From positions 1,698,828 through 1,762,827 of the forward strand of contig NZ_CP039865.1 in NCBI RefSeq assembly GCF_005160265.1: a DNA stretch of 64,000 nucleotides, written 5' to 3'. A program made the position numbers and the translations under genes. This document shows positions 25,504 through 35,457 of this stretch, piece after piece. The notes below the pieces were generated by a model. The model was not told the origin of the DNA. It saw nothing but the letters and a program-made list of their open reading frames with translations, and did not search any database. Origin of the DNA: Phreatobacter aquaticus. GTDB lineage: Bacteria > Pseudomonadota > Alphaproteobacteria > Rhizobiales > Phreatobacteraceae. How positions within the stretch are numbered: position 1 is the first letter of the stretch; each line of letters opens with the position of its first letter.

Positions 25504-27642
25504 TCATGGGGAGAGGCGGATGCCTTCTGTCTCGGCCTGACGGATCAGACGGGTGGCATCGGCCGGCAGCATGGTGCGCTGTGCGACCAGAGCCTCGGTT
25601 GCCGACCGGACGGCGGCGACATAGGCCTCGCGGTTCGGATAGCGCTCCTCGATCGAAGGTCTCGGATCTCCCGCGGCCTCGCGTTCGGCCCGGGTGCGGG
25701 CGAACGGAATGAAGGCGCCCTGGAACAGGCAGAAACCGTCCTCGAACCGGTCCTTCCGGCCGACATTCCAGGCCATGTAGCTGCCGATCGGCGCCCGCTG
25801 GTACACCGACCGCACACCGCCTATGTCGGCGCCATCGCTGTCGGCCTGCGGCACGAGAATGCCGTAGCTCTGCACGCCTGGGCGGGGCGGCTCGATGCTG
25901 ATCACGCCGCTGGATTCGCCTGCCCGGTATCCAGGTCCGAAATCGAAGACCTGCAGCGGATTGTGGTTGGCCAGATAGCGCAGCGCCGGCCTTTGCACAT
26001 TGCCATAGGCATTGGCGGGGATGGCCGGAATGCGGACCTGGTTGGGCGCGACCAAGGTCCCGTCGGCAATCCGCGGCACGACGCTGGCGGGTGGCGCGCG
26101 ACCGTCCTTCACCCAGGCGACCAGTTCGGTCATCAGGGCCCGCATTGCCCAGGTATGTGGATTGGGGTTCGATTGCTGGACGCAGGAGCCGAAGGGCGCC
26201 GCCGTCGGCAGCGGCGGATTGGCCGGGCTATGCTGGGTCGATGCCAGGATGAAGGTCCGCACATTGGCGGGATCGGCGACATCGCGCCGGCCCAGCGGAT
26301 CGGTCAGGCCAAGCGACTGCCGGCCCTCCCAGATCTCCAGTGACGTCGCGACATGGAAGATCTTCGGGCAGGTGCCATTGGCGGCGCAGCGGTCGAGAAT
26401 GCCTTGTGTGCGGCCGGTGATCGGATCGCGCATGGCCGCATAGTGGAAGGGAAAATCATAGGCCTGGTAGAGGTGGTCGATCTGGTCGCCCCAGGCACGG
26501 CCGGGATGGCCGAAGCGCACGTTGATCGGCATCAGGCCACCGCCGATATGCGGCATGGCGCCGTCATAGGCAACGCGGCCGCGCTCGTCCCGGTTGAAGC
26601 CGAGATGCAGATAGGAGCGGATGAACCGGCCACTCTGCGACGTGCCAATGGTGATCGCCCGCTGTCCGGGCCGGAACACCGGATTGGCATTGCCGGCCTC
26701 GTCGCGCCGCTCGAACTTGAAGAACGAGCCCACATCGCGCAGTGCGGCAAAGCCGAGGCCGAGGACGATCGGATCCTTGGCGCGATAGATCAGTTCGTAA
26801 AGCCGTCCCGGCTGGAAGCCCGCGGGCAGGCAGATCTGCGTGTCGCTGGCCGTTGCCGGCTGGCCATCCGGGCAGGCGCCGAAGCTCCAATCGGAAGGCG
26901 CGATTGGCACACGCGGCGCATTCTCCTTGGCCCGCACGGTCAGCGTTGGCAGGAAACCGTCAGCCAGCGGCGTCGTGTTGCTGGTTGAAACCGTCGCATA
27001 GGCCGTGTGGGTAAGCGCTGTGAAGAAGCCCGCCGACAGAGGCAGGGTCCGGGTCGGTGCATTGACGACCATTTCCGAGCGCAGAATGCCGGTGACGGAC
27101 GACCCGTCAGGATTGCGCGCAACCGGTGCCTGCATCCGGACGCGGTTGTTGCCGGCGACCAGATCGGCTTGCCAGCCGAACCAGATGATCGTGTAGCCCT
27201 GCTCCATCAGGAAGCCGTCACCGGCCGTCTTCACCGCGTTCATGTCGGCGGCATTGGCGGGAATGTCGGCATTCAGATTGCGCAGCACCAACTTGTTGCC
27301 GCGGTTGACCACCTCGACCAGCAGGATGCCGTTACCCTTCGCCGCATCGCGCGGGCGCAGGATTTCGATATCGGTGACATATTCGACCAGGCCTGCGGCA
27401 TTGCGCGGTGCAAGCGCGATGTCCTGAATCGTCCGGTTGCTGGCGGAGCGGGGATCGACCGCGCCATAGGCCTTGCCGATCAGGCGCTCATAGCTGCCGA
27501 CCTGTCCAAAGCTCCTGCCTTCGAAAGCCGGCTCTGTCCGTGTGATGTCAATTTTGACGATTCGGGCGCTGGCGGGTTGCGATGTCAGCCAGACGAGGGC
27601 CACGACAAGCGCTGTCGCGGCGCTGAAACAGCGACCGATCAT
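25504..27642 (-). CDS. Secreted alpha/beta hydrolase domain-containing protein
   Basis: A 712-residue protein with an N-terminal Sec signal peptide (MIGRCFSAATALVVALVWLT, cleavage after ASA near residue 26). It matches the large alpha/beta hydrolase-domain family often annotated only by domain. The probable nucleophile elbow is GTSQSG in TIGTSQSGRFIRSYLHLGF, near residue 335. Further hallmark strings are VVNRGNK and FPFHYAAMRDPITGRTQG. Expected location is the periplasm. Substrate is unknown; esters or lactones are plausible from the fold alone. It is monocistronic and lies between coaBC and an AI-2E-type transporter gene. Confidence 0.82.
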   Translation of the reverse strand: MIGRCFSAATALVVALVWLTSQPASARIVKIDITRTEPAFEGRSFGQVGSYERLIGKAYGAVDPRSASNRTIQDIALAPRNAAGLVEYVTDIEILRPRDAAKGNGILLVEVVNRGNKLVLRNLNADIPANAADMNAVKTAGDGFLMEQGYTIIWFGWQADLVAGNNRVRMQAPVARNPDGSSVTGILRSEMVVNAPTRTLPLSAGFFTALTHTAYATVSTSNTTPLADGFLPTLTVRAKENAPRVPIAPSDWSFGACPDGQPATASDTQICLPAGFQPGRLYELIYRAKDPIVLGLGFAALRDVGSFFKFERRDEAGNANPVFRPGQRAITIGTSQSGRFIRSYLHLGFNRDERGRVAYDGAMPHIGGGLMPINVRFGHPGRAWGDQIDHLYQAYDFPFHYAAMRDPITGRTQGILDRCAANGTCPKIFHVATSLEIWEGRQSLGLTDPLGRRDVADPANVRTFILASTQHSPANPPLPTAAPFGSCVQQSNPNPHTWAMRALMTELVAWVKDGRAPPASVVPRIADGTLVAPNQVRIPAIPANAYGNVQRPALRYLANHNPLQVFDFGPGYRAGESSGVISIEPPRPGVQSYGILVPQADSDGADIGGVRSVYQRAPIGSYMAWNVGRKDRFEDGFCLFQGAFIPFARTRAEREAAGDPRPSIEERYPNREAYVAAVRSATEALVAQRTMLPADATRLIRQAETEGIRLSP

Positions 27643-27786
27643 GATGTACCTCCCTGAGCCCCGCCGGATTCAATGTCCGGTCGGGATGTTGCGGGAGAGG
27701 CTAGCAGCGCGAACAGCTCCACGCCAAGCCGCTATGGCGCGTGGCTGTCTTCGCAAAAGACTGATGGTCAAGCTGGATCAGCTCGC

Positions 27787-28872
27787 TCAGGTCGATGATT
27801 GCTCGGTCTCACCGGCGGCATCGGAAGCATCCCGGCGCGTGACGATGAAGATGTCCCAGGCGACAATGGCCATGGCAGCGATGACAGGTCCGACAACGAA
27901 GCCATTGAGGCCGAACATCTCGAGGCCGCCAAGCGTCGACAGCAGAACGACATAGTCCGGCATCCGCGTGTCTTTGCCGACCAGAATGGGCCGCAGGGCA
28001 TTATCGACCAGGCCGATGACCAGGACACCGAAGGCGATCAGCACCGCTCCCTGCCAGACCGCTCCGGTGGCGAGAAGATAGATCGCGACGGGAAGCCAGA
28101 CGATCCCCGCTCCCACCGATGGCAACAGCGAGAGGAACGCCATCGCGACAGCCCATAGCAGCGGCGCATTGATGCTGAGAGCCCAGAAGATCAGTCCGCC
28201 AAGCGCTCCCTGGATCAATGCCACCAGGATGCTGCCCTTGATGGTCGCTTGGACGACAACGGTGAACTGCTCCAGAAGGGCGCGCTTGCGGTCCTTGTCG
28301 ATTGGAAAGGCCGCCTCGAACCGGCCAGCGATAGTCCCTCCGTCACGCAGCAGGAAGAACAGGAGGTAGAGCATGACGCCGAGATTGACGATGAAGCCGA
28401 ATGTTCCCTGGCCGATGCTCAGCGCGTGGCTGGCAACAGTGCCGCTGCTCGACGCGAGCCCCTGCACCAGCTTCCGCTGGATGGCGCCGAGGCTGGTCAG
28501 GCCGTTATCGTCGAGCAGATTGGAGGCCCAGGCCGGTAGAGCGGTGACGACCCGTCGCAGCGCACGGACGAGATCCAGTTCTCCCGATTGGAACTTGGCA
28601 TAGGCCGATGCCGCTTCCGGAACGAGTGCGGCACCGATCAGGATGAATGGCACGATCACCAGAGCGATGATGAGCAAGAGGGTGGCAAGTGCTGCAAGGC
28701 TGGTGCGCCCCCCGAATGACTGGTTCAGCCGGGCCTGCACGGGAGCGAAGACGATGGCTGCCACCACGGCCCAGAGGATGGCGCCGTAATAGGGCCAGAG
28801 AATCCAGGCCAGCAGGGCGGACAGCGCCACCACCAGGATCAGGAAGGCCGCATCTTCAAGACTTCGCATCAT
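27787..28872 (-). CDS. AI-2E family transporter (PerM/YdiK type)
   Basis: A 361-residue inner-membrane protein with about eight hydrophobic segments. The N-terminal pair (FLILVVALSALLAWILWPYY, GAILWAVVAAIVFAPV) and the ALIQGALGGLIFWALSI and SLLPSVGAGIVWLPVAIYLL regions are typical of the AI-2 exporter/PerM family. The family exports autoinducer-2 in some cases and acts as Na+/H+ antiporter in others, so the substrate cannot be stated. Double ATG at the start; the first is used. A short acidic cytoplasmic tail closes the protein. Confidence 0.9.
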   Translation of the reverse strand: MMRSLEDAAFLILVVALSALLAWILWPYYGAILWAVVAAIVFAPVQARLNQSFGGRTSLAALATLLLIIALVIVPFILIGAALVPEAASAYAKFQSGELDLVRALRRVVTALPAWASNLLDDNGLTSLGAIQRKLVQGLASSSGTVASHALSIGQGTFGFIVNLGVMLYLLFFLLRDGGTIAGRFEAAFPIDKDRKRALLEQFTVVVQATIKGSILVALIQGALGGLIFWALSINAPLLWAVAMAFLSLLPSVGAGIVWLPVAIYLLATGAVWQGAVLIAFGVLVIGLVDNALRPILVGKDTRMPDYVVLLSTLGGLEMFGLNGFVVGPVIAAMAIVAWDIFIVTRRDASDAAGETEQSST

Positions 28873-28944
28873 GGCGCCCGGTTTGGCCGTTGGAAGCGGC
28901 AGGAGTGTGTCAGTCGATAAGCCGGCAAACAGGTCGTTCTCTGG

Positions 28945-30390
28945 CTATCGGAACGGCGGCTCGTCGAAGCTTCTAAGCTTGCGGGAGTGGATCGCGCCAC
29001 CGGCGCCCTTCAGCCGCTCGATGGCATTGAGCCCGACCAGCAGATGCTGCGCCACCGCTGTCGCGTAGAAGGCGTTTGCCGCGCCTGGCAGCTTGATCTC
29101 ACCATGCAGCGGCTTGTCGGACACGCACAGCAATGTCCCGTAGGGCACGCGCAGGCGATAGCCCTGGGCCGCGATGGTGCCGCTCTCCATGTCGACAGCG
29201 ATGGCCCGGGATAGATTGATCAGCTTCGCTTCCTGAGTGAACCGCAGCTCCCAGTTCCGGTCGTCATTGGTCACCACCGTCCCGGTGCGCAGCCGGTGCT
29301 TCAAGGCATCGCCGTGCGCGCCGGTCACCTCGGCGCAAGCCTCCTGCAGCGCGGTCTGGATTTCGGCGAGCGCCGGAATCGGAATCTGGGGCGGCAGCAG
29401 GTCGTCGAGGATGCGGTCGCGCCTGAGATAGGCATGTGCCAGCACGTAATCGCCGATTTCCTGCGCCTGCCGGAGGCCACCGCAATGGCCAACCATCAGC
29501 CAGCAATCGGGTCGGAGCACCGCGAGGTGGTCGGTGATGTTCTTCGCATTGGAGGGGCCGACGCCGATATTGACCAGGGTCACGCCGGCCGCATCCGCGC
29601 GCTCCAGGTGGTAGGCGGGCATCTGGAAGCGGTGCCAGCTGGAAGCGGCGATCAGGCCGGCAGCATCGTCCAGCGTATCGGCATCGATGACGAGCCCGCC
29701 CGGCGCGACGAGGCGGGTGGCGCGTCCTGCCGCGATCTCCGCCACGCCCCAGGCGACGAACTGGTCGACATAGCGATGGTAATTGGTCAACAGGATCCAA
29801 GGCTGCACCGCACGCCAGTCCGTGCCGGTATAATGGATGATGCGGCGGAGCGAATAGTCGACGCGGACGGCATCGAACAACGCCAGCGGCTTGGCCTCGC
29901 CTGGCGATAGCGCATAGGTGCCGTCCGGCACCTCGTCGCCGACCACGGCCAGCAGCGGCACTGGAAAATGGCGCGCGAGATCGCCCGGGCTTGCACCGCC
30001 TTTGGAAAGCTCATTGCCGCCGTCGAGGACGTAAGGATAGGGAATTTCCTGAGTGCTCGGACCGACCGCGATGGTCGCGCCATATTCGGCGACCAACGGT
30101 CTCAATTGGTCCAGGAGATAGCGCCGGAATTCGGTCGGGTGGGTCACCGTCGTCGCATAGCGGCCGGGGGTCGAGAACTTGGCGTAGGCGCGGCGGTTGC
30201 GCGGAGCGGCCCGGTCTGGCGCATAGGTGACGGCAAGCTCGGGATAGACGAAGCGGGCGCGCTCGGCGGCGTCCGGCGGCGCGCCACCGGCGAGGAACCG
30301 GTCCAGCGCCGCCCGTAACGCTCCGGTTGCTTCGGCATAGAGCTGGGCGAGACGGTCGACGGCGGATTCAGGCGAAAGGTTCTCGGTCAT
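28945..30390 (-). CDS. amn: AMP nucleosidase
   Basis: A 481-residue enzyme that hydrolyses AMP to adenine and ribose 5-phosphate, regulating the adenylate pool. The N-terminal regulatory domain covers about 1-170. The C-terminal phosphorylase-like catalytic domain includes VTLVNIGVGPSNAKNITDHL, the MVGHCGGLRQAQEIGDYVLA block and AVDMESGTIAAQGYRLRVPY. Length and blocks match Amn. It is transcribed away from ubiB with a short gap. No regulatory site is evident. Confidence 0.95.
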   Translation of the reverse strand: MTENLSPESAVDRLAQLYAEATGALRAALDRFLAGGAPPDAAERARFVYPELAVTYAPDRAAPRNRRAYAKFSTPGRYATTVTHPTEFRRYLLDQLRPLVAEYGATIAVGPSTQEIPYPYVLDGGNELSKGGASPGDLARHFPVPLLAVVGDEVPDGTYALSPGEAKPLALFDAVRVDYSLRRIIHYTGTDWRAVQPWILLTNYHRYVDQFVAWGVAEIAAGRATRLVAPGGLVIDADTLDDAAGLIAASSWHRFQMPAYHLERADAAGVTLVNIGVGPSNAKNITDHLAVLRPDCWLMVGHCGGLRQAQEIGDYVLAHAYLRRDRILDDLLPPQIPIPALAEIQTALQEACAEVTGAHGDALKHRLRTGTVVTNDDRNWELRFTQEAKLINLSRAIAVDMESGTIAAQGYRLRVPYGTLLCVSDKPLHGEIKLPGAANAFYATAVAQHLLVGLNAIERLKGAGGAIHSRKLRSFDEPPFR

Positions 30391-30430
30391 GACCGACCAT
30401 AGTCTGCCGGCATGATCCGAAAAAGGCGGC

Positions 30431-31996
30431 TCATCGCAGGAGGTGAAGGGCCAACAGGCCCGCGATCACCCACAACGCCACCGTGCCCCAGCGGTTCCGG
30501 CGCGCTTCCGCCTCGCCGATACCTTTCAGCGATTGCGGCGCGAGCACGAAGCCCTCGCGGGTGAGCTCATCGATCCGCTCGGAGAGCAGCGCCGCCCGCT
30601 TCAGCAAAGCTGGTGCTTCCGCCACCAAGCGGCCGAGCGTTGCCGCGCCGGTTCCGGCATCCTGGATCAGCCCAACCGGCCCCAGATTGCGGGTGATCCA
30701 TTCGCGCACCACCGGCTCGGCGGTCGACCACATGTTGAGGCGCGTATCGAGCGAGCGGGCGACGCCTTCCACCACCACCATGGTCTTCTGCAGCAGGATC
30801 AGTTCGGTCCGCGTCTGCATCTCGAAAATACCGGTCACCTCGAACAGCAGCGACAGCAGCTTGGCCATCGAGATCTGGTCGGCGGTCCGGGAATGGATCG
30901 GCTCGCCGATGGCACGGATGGCCTGGGCGAATTCATCGATCGAGTGATGGCCGGGCACATAGCCGGCTTCGAAATGGACCTCCGCCACCCGGCGATAGTC
31001 CTTGGTGATGAAGCCGAGCAGGATTTCGGCGAGGAACCGCCGTTCCTTCGGCCCGATGCGCCCCATGATGCCGAAATCGACCGCCACCAGATTGCCGGCG
31101 CGATCGGCGAACAGGTTCCCCTGGTGCATGTCGGCATGGAAGAAGCCGTCGCGCAGCGCATGGCGCAGGAAGCTCTGGATGACGGTACGTCCGAGCGCTT
31201 CGGGATCGATCCCCTCGGCCGCCAGCGCTGCCGGATCGTTTAGGCGAAGCCCGTCGATCCACTCCGTCGTCAGCACATTCTTGCCGGTCCGGATCCAGTC
31301 GACCGAAGGCACCCGGAACCCCGGATCGTCCTTCGTGCGCTCGGCCATCTCCGAGGCGGCGGCGGCCTCGAGCCTCAGATCGAGTTCGATCGCCATGGAG
31401 CGGGCCAGCGTATCGACGATGCCAACCGGCATGAGCCTGCGGCTCTCCGGAGCCAGCTTCTCGGCGAGATGGGCGGCAAAGTAATAGTCGGAGAGATCGG
31501 CGCGGAAACGGTCTGCAATGCCGGGACGCAGCACCTTCACGGCGACATCGCGTTCGGTATCGCCGTCGCGCACGCGCGCCTTGTGGACCTGCGCGATGGA
31601 GGCCGCGGCAATCGGTGGCCCGAAGGACAGGAACAACGTGCCGAGCGGCTCCCCCAGCGTGTCGGTGACGATTCGTTCCGCCTGCTCCTGCCCGAAGGGC
31701 GGCACCTTGTCCTGCAAGGCTTCGAGGTCGCGGGCAATCGTCGCGCCGACAACGTCGGGACGTGTGGAGAGGAACTGGCCGAGCTTCACATAGGTCGGCC
31801 CAAGCCGCGTCAGCGCCGAGGTCAGCTTGTCGGACCGCGTGCCGGAACTCCGCCGCTCGATCAGCCGGGCGATCGACAGCGCGACCCTTGCCGGGCGCGG
31901 CAGGGCTTCCGGATCGACAAGACCGAAGACGCCCTCGCGGGCAAACACGAAGCCGGCGCGTCCGAGGCGTGCGAGATGGAGGAGGCTGCCGAACAC
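30431..31996 (-). CDS. ubiB: Ubiquinone biosynthesis kinase-like protein UbiB
   Basis: A 521-residue atypical kinase/ATPase of the ABC1/ADCK family needed for ubiquinone synthesis. The N-terminal KxGQ motif (YVKLGQFLSTRPD) is present. So are the alanine-rich loop AAASIAQVHKARV replacing the P-loop, the HADMHQGN catalytic segment, and VAVDFGIMG. Two C-terminal hydrophobic stretches (WGTVALWVIAGLLALHLL) anchor it to the membrane. The GTG start two bases after the ubiE stop gives VFGSLLHLARLGRAG, matching my recollection of orthologues. An ATG at 32026 overlapping ubiE is the alternative. Confidence 0.94.
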   Translation of the reverse strand: MFGSLLHLARLGRAGFVFAREGVFGLVDPEALPRPARVALSIARLIERRSSGTRSDKLTSALTRLGPTYVKLGQFLSTRPDVVGATIARDLEALQDKVPPFGQEQAERIVTDTLGEPLGTLFLSFGPPIAAASIAQVHKARVRDGDTERDVAVKVLRPGIADRFRADLSDYYFAAHLAEKLAPESRRLMPVGIVDTLARSMAIELDLRLEAAAASEMAERTKDDPGFRVPSVDWIRTGKNVLTTEWIDGLRLNDPAALAAEGIDPEALGRTVIQSFLRHALRDGFFHADMHQGNLFADRAGNLVAVDFGIMGRIGPKERRFLAEILLGFITKDYRRVAEVHFEAGYVPGHHSIDEFAQAIRAIGEPIHSRTADQISMAKLLSLLFEVTGIFEMQTRTELILLQKTMVVVEGVARSLDTRLNMWSTAEPVVREWITRNLGPVGLIQDAGTGAATLGRLVAEAPALLKRAALLSERIDELTREGFVLAPQSLKGIGEAEARRNRWGTVALWVIAGLLALHLLR

Positions 31997-31998
31997 GC

Positions 31999-32754
31999 TC
32001 AGATCTTCCAGCCGCCATGCAGGCACACGACGCCGCCGGTCATCGGCGTCACGTCCACGCGCGAGAAGCCAGCCTTGGCGATCATGCCGGCAAAGACCTG
32101 CGGACGCGGGAACTTGCGGATCGATTCGACGAGATACTGGTAGGGCTGGGCATCGCCGGTGACGAGCTTGCCCATCGGCGGGATGATGTTGAACGAATAG
32201 AGGTCATAGGCGCGGTCGAGCCCGGGGATCACTTCGGGCGAGAATTCCAGAACCAGAAGCCGCCCGCCGGGGCGCAGCACGCGATGGGCTTCGTCGAGCG
32301 CCTTCTGGATCCGCGGCACGTTGCGGATGCCAAACGCAATCGTGTAGCCGTCGAAGGTCGAGCTCGGGAACGGCAGTTCCTCGGCATTGCCCTGGACGAA
32401 CTCGACCCTGGCGTCGAGGTCGCGCTCGGCGGCCCGCTGGCGGCCGACCTTCAGCATCTCGCCATTGATGTCACAGACGTTCGCCCTGGCGCCCGACCCT
32501 TCGCTCACCACCTTGAAGGCGACATCGCCCGTGCCCCCGGCGACATCGAGATGGTTGAAGGCCCGTGTCTTCGAGATGCCGAGCCGGTTGACCATCACAT
32601 CCTTCCAGACGCGGTGGAGGCCGACCGACATGAAGTCGTTCATCAGGTCGTAGCGGCCGGCCACCTTGTGGAAGACATCGTCGACAAGGCCCTGCTTTGC
32701 GTCGAGGTCGACGCGGCGGAAGCCGAAATCGGTGTCGGTGCTGGTGGCGGTCAT
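31999..32754 (-). CDS. ubiE: Demethylmenaquinol/2-methoxy-6-polyprenylbenzoquinol methyltransferase
   Basis: A 251-residue SAM methyltransferase of the UbiE/COQ5 family, carrying out the C-methylation step of ubiquinone synthesis. Signature blocks are [34 protein letters not shown] (SAM motif I), [13 protein letters not shown] and [13 protein letters not shown]. The ATG (MTATSTD) is preferred over a longer start that adds ten non-conserved residues. It is followed directly by ubiB and divergent from mutM, the usual Hyphomicrobiales arrangement. Confidence 0.97.
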   Translation of the reverse strand: MTATSTDTDFGFRRVDLDAKQGLVDDVFHKVAGRYDLMNDFMSVGLHRVWKDVMVNRLGISKTRAFNHLDVAGGTGDVAFKVVSEGSGARANVCDINGEMLKVGRQRAAERDLDARVEFVQGNAEELPFPSSTFDGYTIAFGIRNVPRIQKALDEAHRVLRPGGRLLVLEFSPEVIPGLDRAYDLYSFNIIPPMGKLVTGDAQPYQYLVESIRKFPRPQVFAGMIAKAGFSRVDVTPMTGGVVCLHGGWKI

Positions 32755-32853
32755 GCGCGGTCCTCGAAATTGCGGCGGGACCATAGCGGAAGCGTCCTGC
32801 CGACGCTATGACGCCCGTTATCCCGGATGGAGCAGGCTGCCGCCTGAACGCCG

Positions 32854-33723
32854 ATGCCTGAACTGCCCGAAGTCGAAACCGTCCGGCGTGGCCTCAGCCC
32901 TCATCTGGAAGGCGCGACCATCGTGCGTGCCGAGGTGCGCCGGCCGGACCTGCGCTTCCCCTTTCCGGAGCGCTTCGCGGACCGCCTGGCCGGGCGTCGC
33001 ATCGACAGCGTCGGGCGCCGCGCCAAATATCTCCAGCTCGATCTCGACAATGGCGAAGTGCTGGTCATGCATCTCGGCATGTCCGGTTCGTTCCGCATCG
33101 AGGCGGGGATCGTTGGCGAGTTCCACCACGAGCGCTCGCGGCTCGCGGCGCACGACCACGTCGTCTTCCACATGTCGAACGGCGCGACGATCACATACAA
33201 CGATCCGCGCCGCTTCGGCTTCATGCTGCTGATCGGGCGCGCCGGGCTAGCCGATCACCCGCTCTTCGCCCATCTCGGCATCGAGCCGACCGGCAACGAC
33301 CTGTCCGCCGATTATCTCGCCAGCGCGTTTCGCGGCAAGAAGGCGCCGCTCAAGGCGGCCCTCCTAGACCAGTCGATCATTGCCGGCCTCGGCAACATCT
33401 ATGTCTGCGAGGCTCTCTTCCGTTCGGGTCTCGGGCCGGAGCGGAAGGCGGAGACACTGGTCACCAAGGGCGGCCAGCCGAGCGTGCGTCTCGAGCGGCT
33501 TGTGCCGGTGATCCGCGCCGTCATTGCCGAGGCCATCGAGGCCGGAGGCTCCAGCCTGCGCGATCATGCCCAGCCCTCCGGCGAACTCGGCTATTTCCAG
33601 CACCGTTTCCAGGTCTATGACCGGGAGGGCGAGCCTTGCGTCACGCCGGGATGCGGTGCGCAGATTCGCCGACTGGTACAATCGAACAGATCAACGTTCT
33701 ACTGCCCGTCCTGCCAACGATAG
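32854..33723 (+). CDS. mutM: Formamidopyrimidine-DNA glycosylase
   Basis: A 289-residue base-excision repair enzyme removing 8-oxoguanine and formamidopyrimidines. It starts [14 protein letters not shown] with the catalytic Pro2 and Glu3. A conserved lysine lies in RRAKYLQL, and the H2TH region contains [14 protein letters not shown]. The C-terminal zinc finger has [12 protein letters not shown] and [10 protein letters not shown]. All catalytic residues are present. It is divergent from ubiE, with about 100 bases between the start codons. Confidence 0.98.
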   Translation: MPELPEVETVRRGLSPHLEGATIVRAEVRRPDLRFPFPERFADRLAGRRIDSVGRRAKYLQLDLDNGEVLVMHLGMSGSFRIEAGIVGEFHHERSRLAAHDHVVFHMSNGATITYNDPRRFGFMLLIGRAGLADHPLFAHLGIEPTGNDLSADYLASAFRGKKAPLKAALLDQSIIAGLGNIYVCEALFRSGLGPERKAETLVTKGGQPSVRLERLVPVIRAVIAEAIEAGGSSLRDHAQPSGELGYFQHRFQVYDREGEPCVTPGCGAQIRRLVQSNRSTFYCPSCQR

Positions 33724-33732
33724 GATCGATCC

Positions 33733-34350
33733 ATGCTGAAGATTTGGGGCCGGACGAATTCGTCCAACGTCCAGAAGGTGATGTGGTGCGTCGGCGAACT
33801 GGGGCTCGCCCATGAACGCCATGATGCCGGCCGTGAATTCGGCGTGGTCAACGAACCCGATTACCGGGCCAAGAACCCCAACGGCCGGGTGCCGACCATC
33901 GAGGACAATGGCCTCGTTCTGTGGGAATCGAACGCAATCTGCCGTTATCTCGCCCGCCGTCACGGCCGGCTCATGCCGGCGGCACTGGCAGACCAGGCGC
34001 GCGTCGACATGTGGATGGACTGGCAGCAGACCGAGGCCATGGCGGCGTTGACGCCGGTCTTCTGGGGGCTTGTGCGCACCGCGCCGGAAAAGCGCGATCA
34101 TGCCGCCATCGAGGATGGAAAGGTGAAGTCGATTGCGGCCATGACCATCATGGACGCCGAACTCGGCCGCCATTCCCATGTCGTCGGCAACACGTTCACG
34201 GTGGCCGACATTCCAATGGGGATCGTTGCCTTCCGCTACTTCGCGTTGATCAAGGAAGGCCCGAAGCTCGCCAATCTCGAGCGCTGGCACAAGCTCATGC
34301 TAGATCGCCCAGCCTTCGCTGCCCATGTGGCGGATGTGCCGCTGACCTGA
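33733..34350 (+). CDS. Glutathione S-transferase family protein
   Basis: A 205-residue protein with an N-terminal thioredoxin-like domain (LKIWGRTNSSNVQKVMW, where a serine near position 10 is the probable active residue). The glutathione-binding motif NGRVPTIEDNGLVLWESNAI precedes an all-helical C-terminal domain from about 85. It would conjugate glutathione to electrophiles or act as a peroxidase; the substrate is unknown. It starts nine bases after mutM, so they may share a transcript. Confidence 0.9.
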   Translation: MLKIWGRTNSSNVQKVMWCVGELGLAHERHDAGREFGVVNEPDYRAKNPNGRVPTIEDNGLVLWESNAICRYLARRHGRLMPAALADQARVDMWMDWQQTEAMAALTPVFWGLVRTAPEKRDHAAIEDGKVKSIAAMTIMDAELGRHSHVVGNTFTVADIPMGIVAFRYFALIKEGPKLANLERWHKLMLDRPAFAAHVADVPLT

Positions 34351-34362
34351 TGCTGACTGCCG

Positions 34363-35394
34363 TCACCGGCCGACATGGCCCCAGCGGGACATGTCGGCAA
34401 CGGCGTCGGCGATTGATATCCGGATATCGCGGAACGACAGGCCGAGGTCGCGCTGGATCTTGGATGTGTCGTAGCGCGGCACGCGGCCCACATGGCTGCG
34501 CAGATAGGAGCCTACGCCGCCGGGCTGGGTGTAGGACATCAGCTTGACCGCTACGCTGCCGACTGCGTTGTCGAGGCCGAGAGAGGGGAGCCTTGCACCC
34601 GTCACGTTCAGGCCGCGGAGCAGGCTGACCACCTCCCGCATGGTGATCGTGTTGCCGGCGCAGAGGTATCGGCCGGCCGCCTGATGGGTTTCCAGCGCCA
34701 GGACATGCGCGAGCGCGACGTCGCGGACATCCACGAAACCCCAGGTCAAGGCGAGGATGCCGGGGTAAGTGCCTTTCACGAGATCGGCCAGGATGGCGTT
34801 CGATGTGTTGAGCTGTGCCGTCAGGCTCGGTCCGATCACGATGAAGGGGTTGATCGCGACGAGATCGAAGGCCGGCTTCTGGGTCTCCATAAACGACCAG
34901 GCGGCGCGCTCGGCCTCTGCCTTCGAGAAATAGTAGGGATTGCGGACAAGCGAGGAACGCGTGTTCCAGTCGGCCTCGGTCAGCACAACCGACTGGTCCG
35001 GCTCATCGGTCACGGCCGCCATCGACGAGGTCACCACGACGCGCTGGACCGATGCCGTGCGGGCGCAGGATTGCAGCACATTGACCGTTCCCTTGACCGC
35101 TGGGTCGACCAGATCGGCCTGCGCATCCGCGACACTCATCACATAGGGGCTCGCCATATGGAGAACGGCATCGCAGCCGGCGATGGCCGCATCGAACGAG
35201 CCTGGCTCCAGCAACTGGGCCTCGACCAGTTCGAGGCGCTCTGCTGCGCCGGGCAGCGCAGTCAGGAAAGCATGCGCGTCTGGCCGCGCCAGCGAACGCA
35301 CGGTGCCGCGAACATGATAGCCGCGGTCGAGCAGGAGGGCGATCGTGTGCGAGGCGATGAAGCCAGTGGCTCCGGTGACGCAGATGGTTTGCAT
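34363..35394 (-). CDS. NAD(P)-dependent reductase, dihydroflavonol-4-reductase-like extended SDR
   Basis: A 343-residue extended short-chain dehydrogenase. The NAD(P)-binding motif VTGATGFIASHTI is at residues 6-18, the active-site serine strand VVVTSSMAAV near 120, and the YxxxK catalytic pair is intact (YYFSK near 157-161). It resembles plant-type dihydroflavonol reductases and bacterial aldehyde reductases acting on carbonyls. It is divergent from a TetR gene with two inverted repeats in between, so it is probably the regulated target. The ATG follows GGAGCCCCTC; the long upstream extension is antisense to the regulator and rejected. Confidence 0.88.
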   Translation of the reverse strand: MQTICVTGATGFIASHTIALLLDRGYHVRGTVRSLARPDAHAFLTALPGAAERLELVEAQLLEPGSFDAAIAGCDAVLHMASPYVMSVADAQADLVDPAVKGTVNVLQSCARTASVQRVVVTSSMAAVTDEPDQSVVLTEADWNTRSSLVRNPYYFSKAEAERAAWSFMETQKPAFDLVAINPFIVIGPSLTAQLNTSNAILADLVKGTYPGILALTWGFVDVRDVALAHVLALETHQAAGRYLCAGNTITMREVVSLLRGLNVTGARLPSLGLDNAVGSVAVKLMSYTQPGGVGSYLRSHVGRVPRYDTSKIQRDLGLSFRDIRISIADAVADMSRWGHVGR

Positions 35395-35420
35395 GAGGGG
35401 CTCCAGAGGGTCACATTCAC

Positions 35421-35457
35421 ATACCGATTGGTATTTGAATACGAAATGGTATTCAAA
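35421..35457. promoter_or_regulatory. Two inverted repeats, probable TetR operators between divergent reductase and regulator genes
   Basis: ATACCGATTGGTAT (35421-35434) is a palindrome with 5-base arms and a 4-base centre. Right after it, TTTGAATAC and GTATTCAAA (35434-35442 and 35449-35457) form a 9-base inverted repeat around GAAATG. Both share an ATACC/GGTAT-like half-site. The pair lies 27 bases from the reductase start and 19 bases from the regulator start, ideal for a repressor acting on both genes. Confidence 0.72.
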
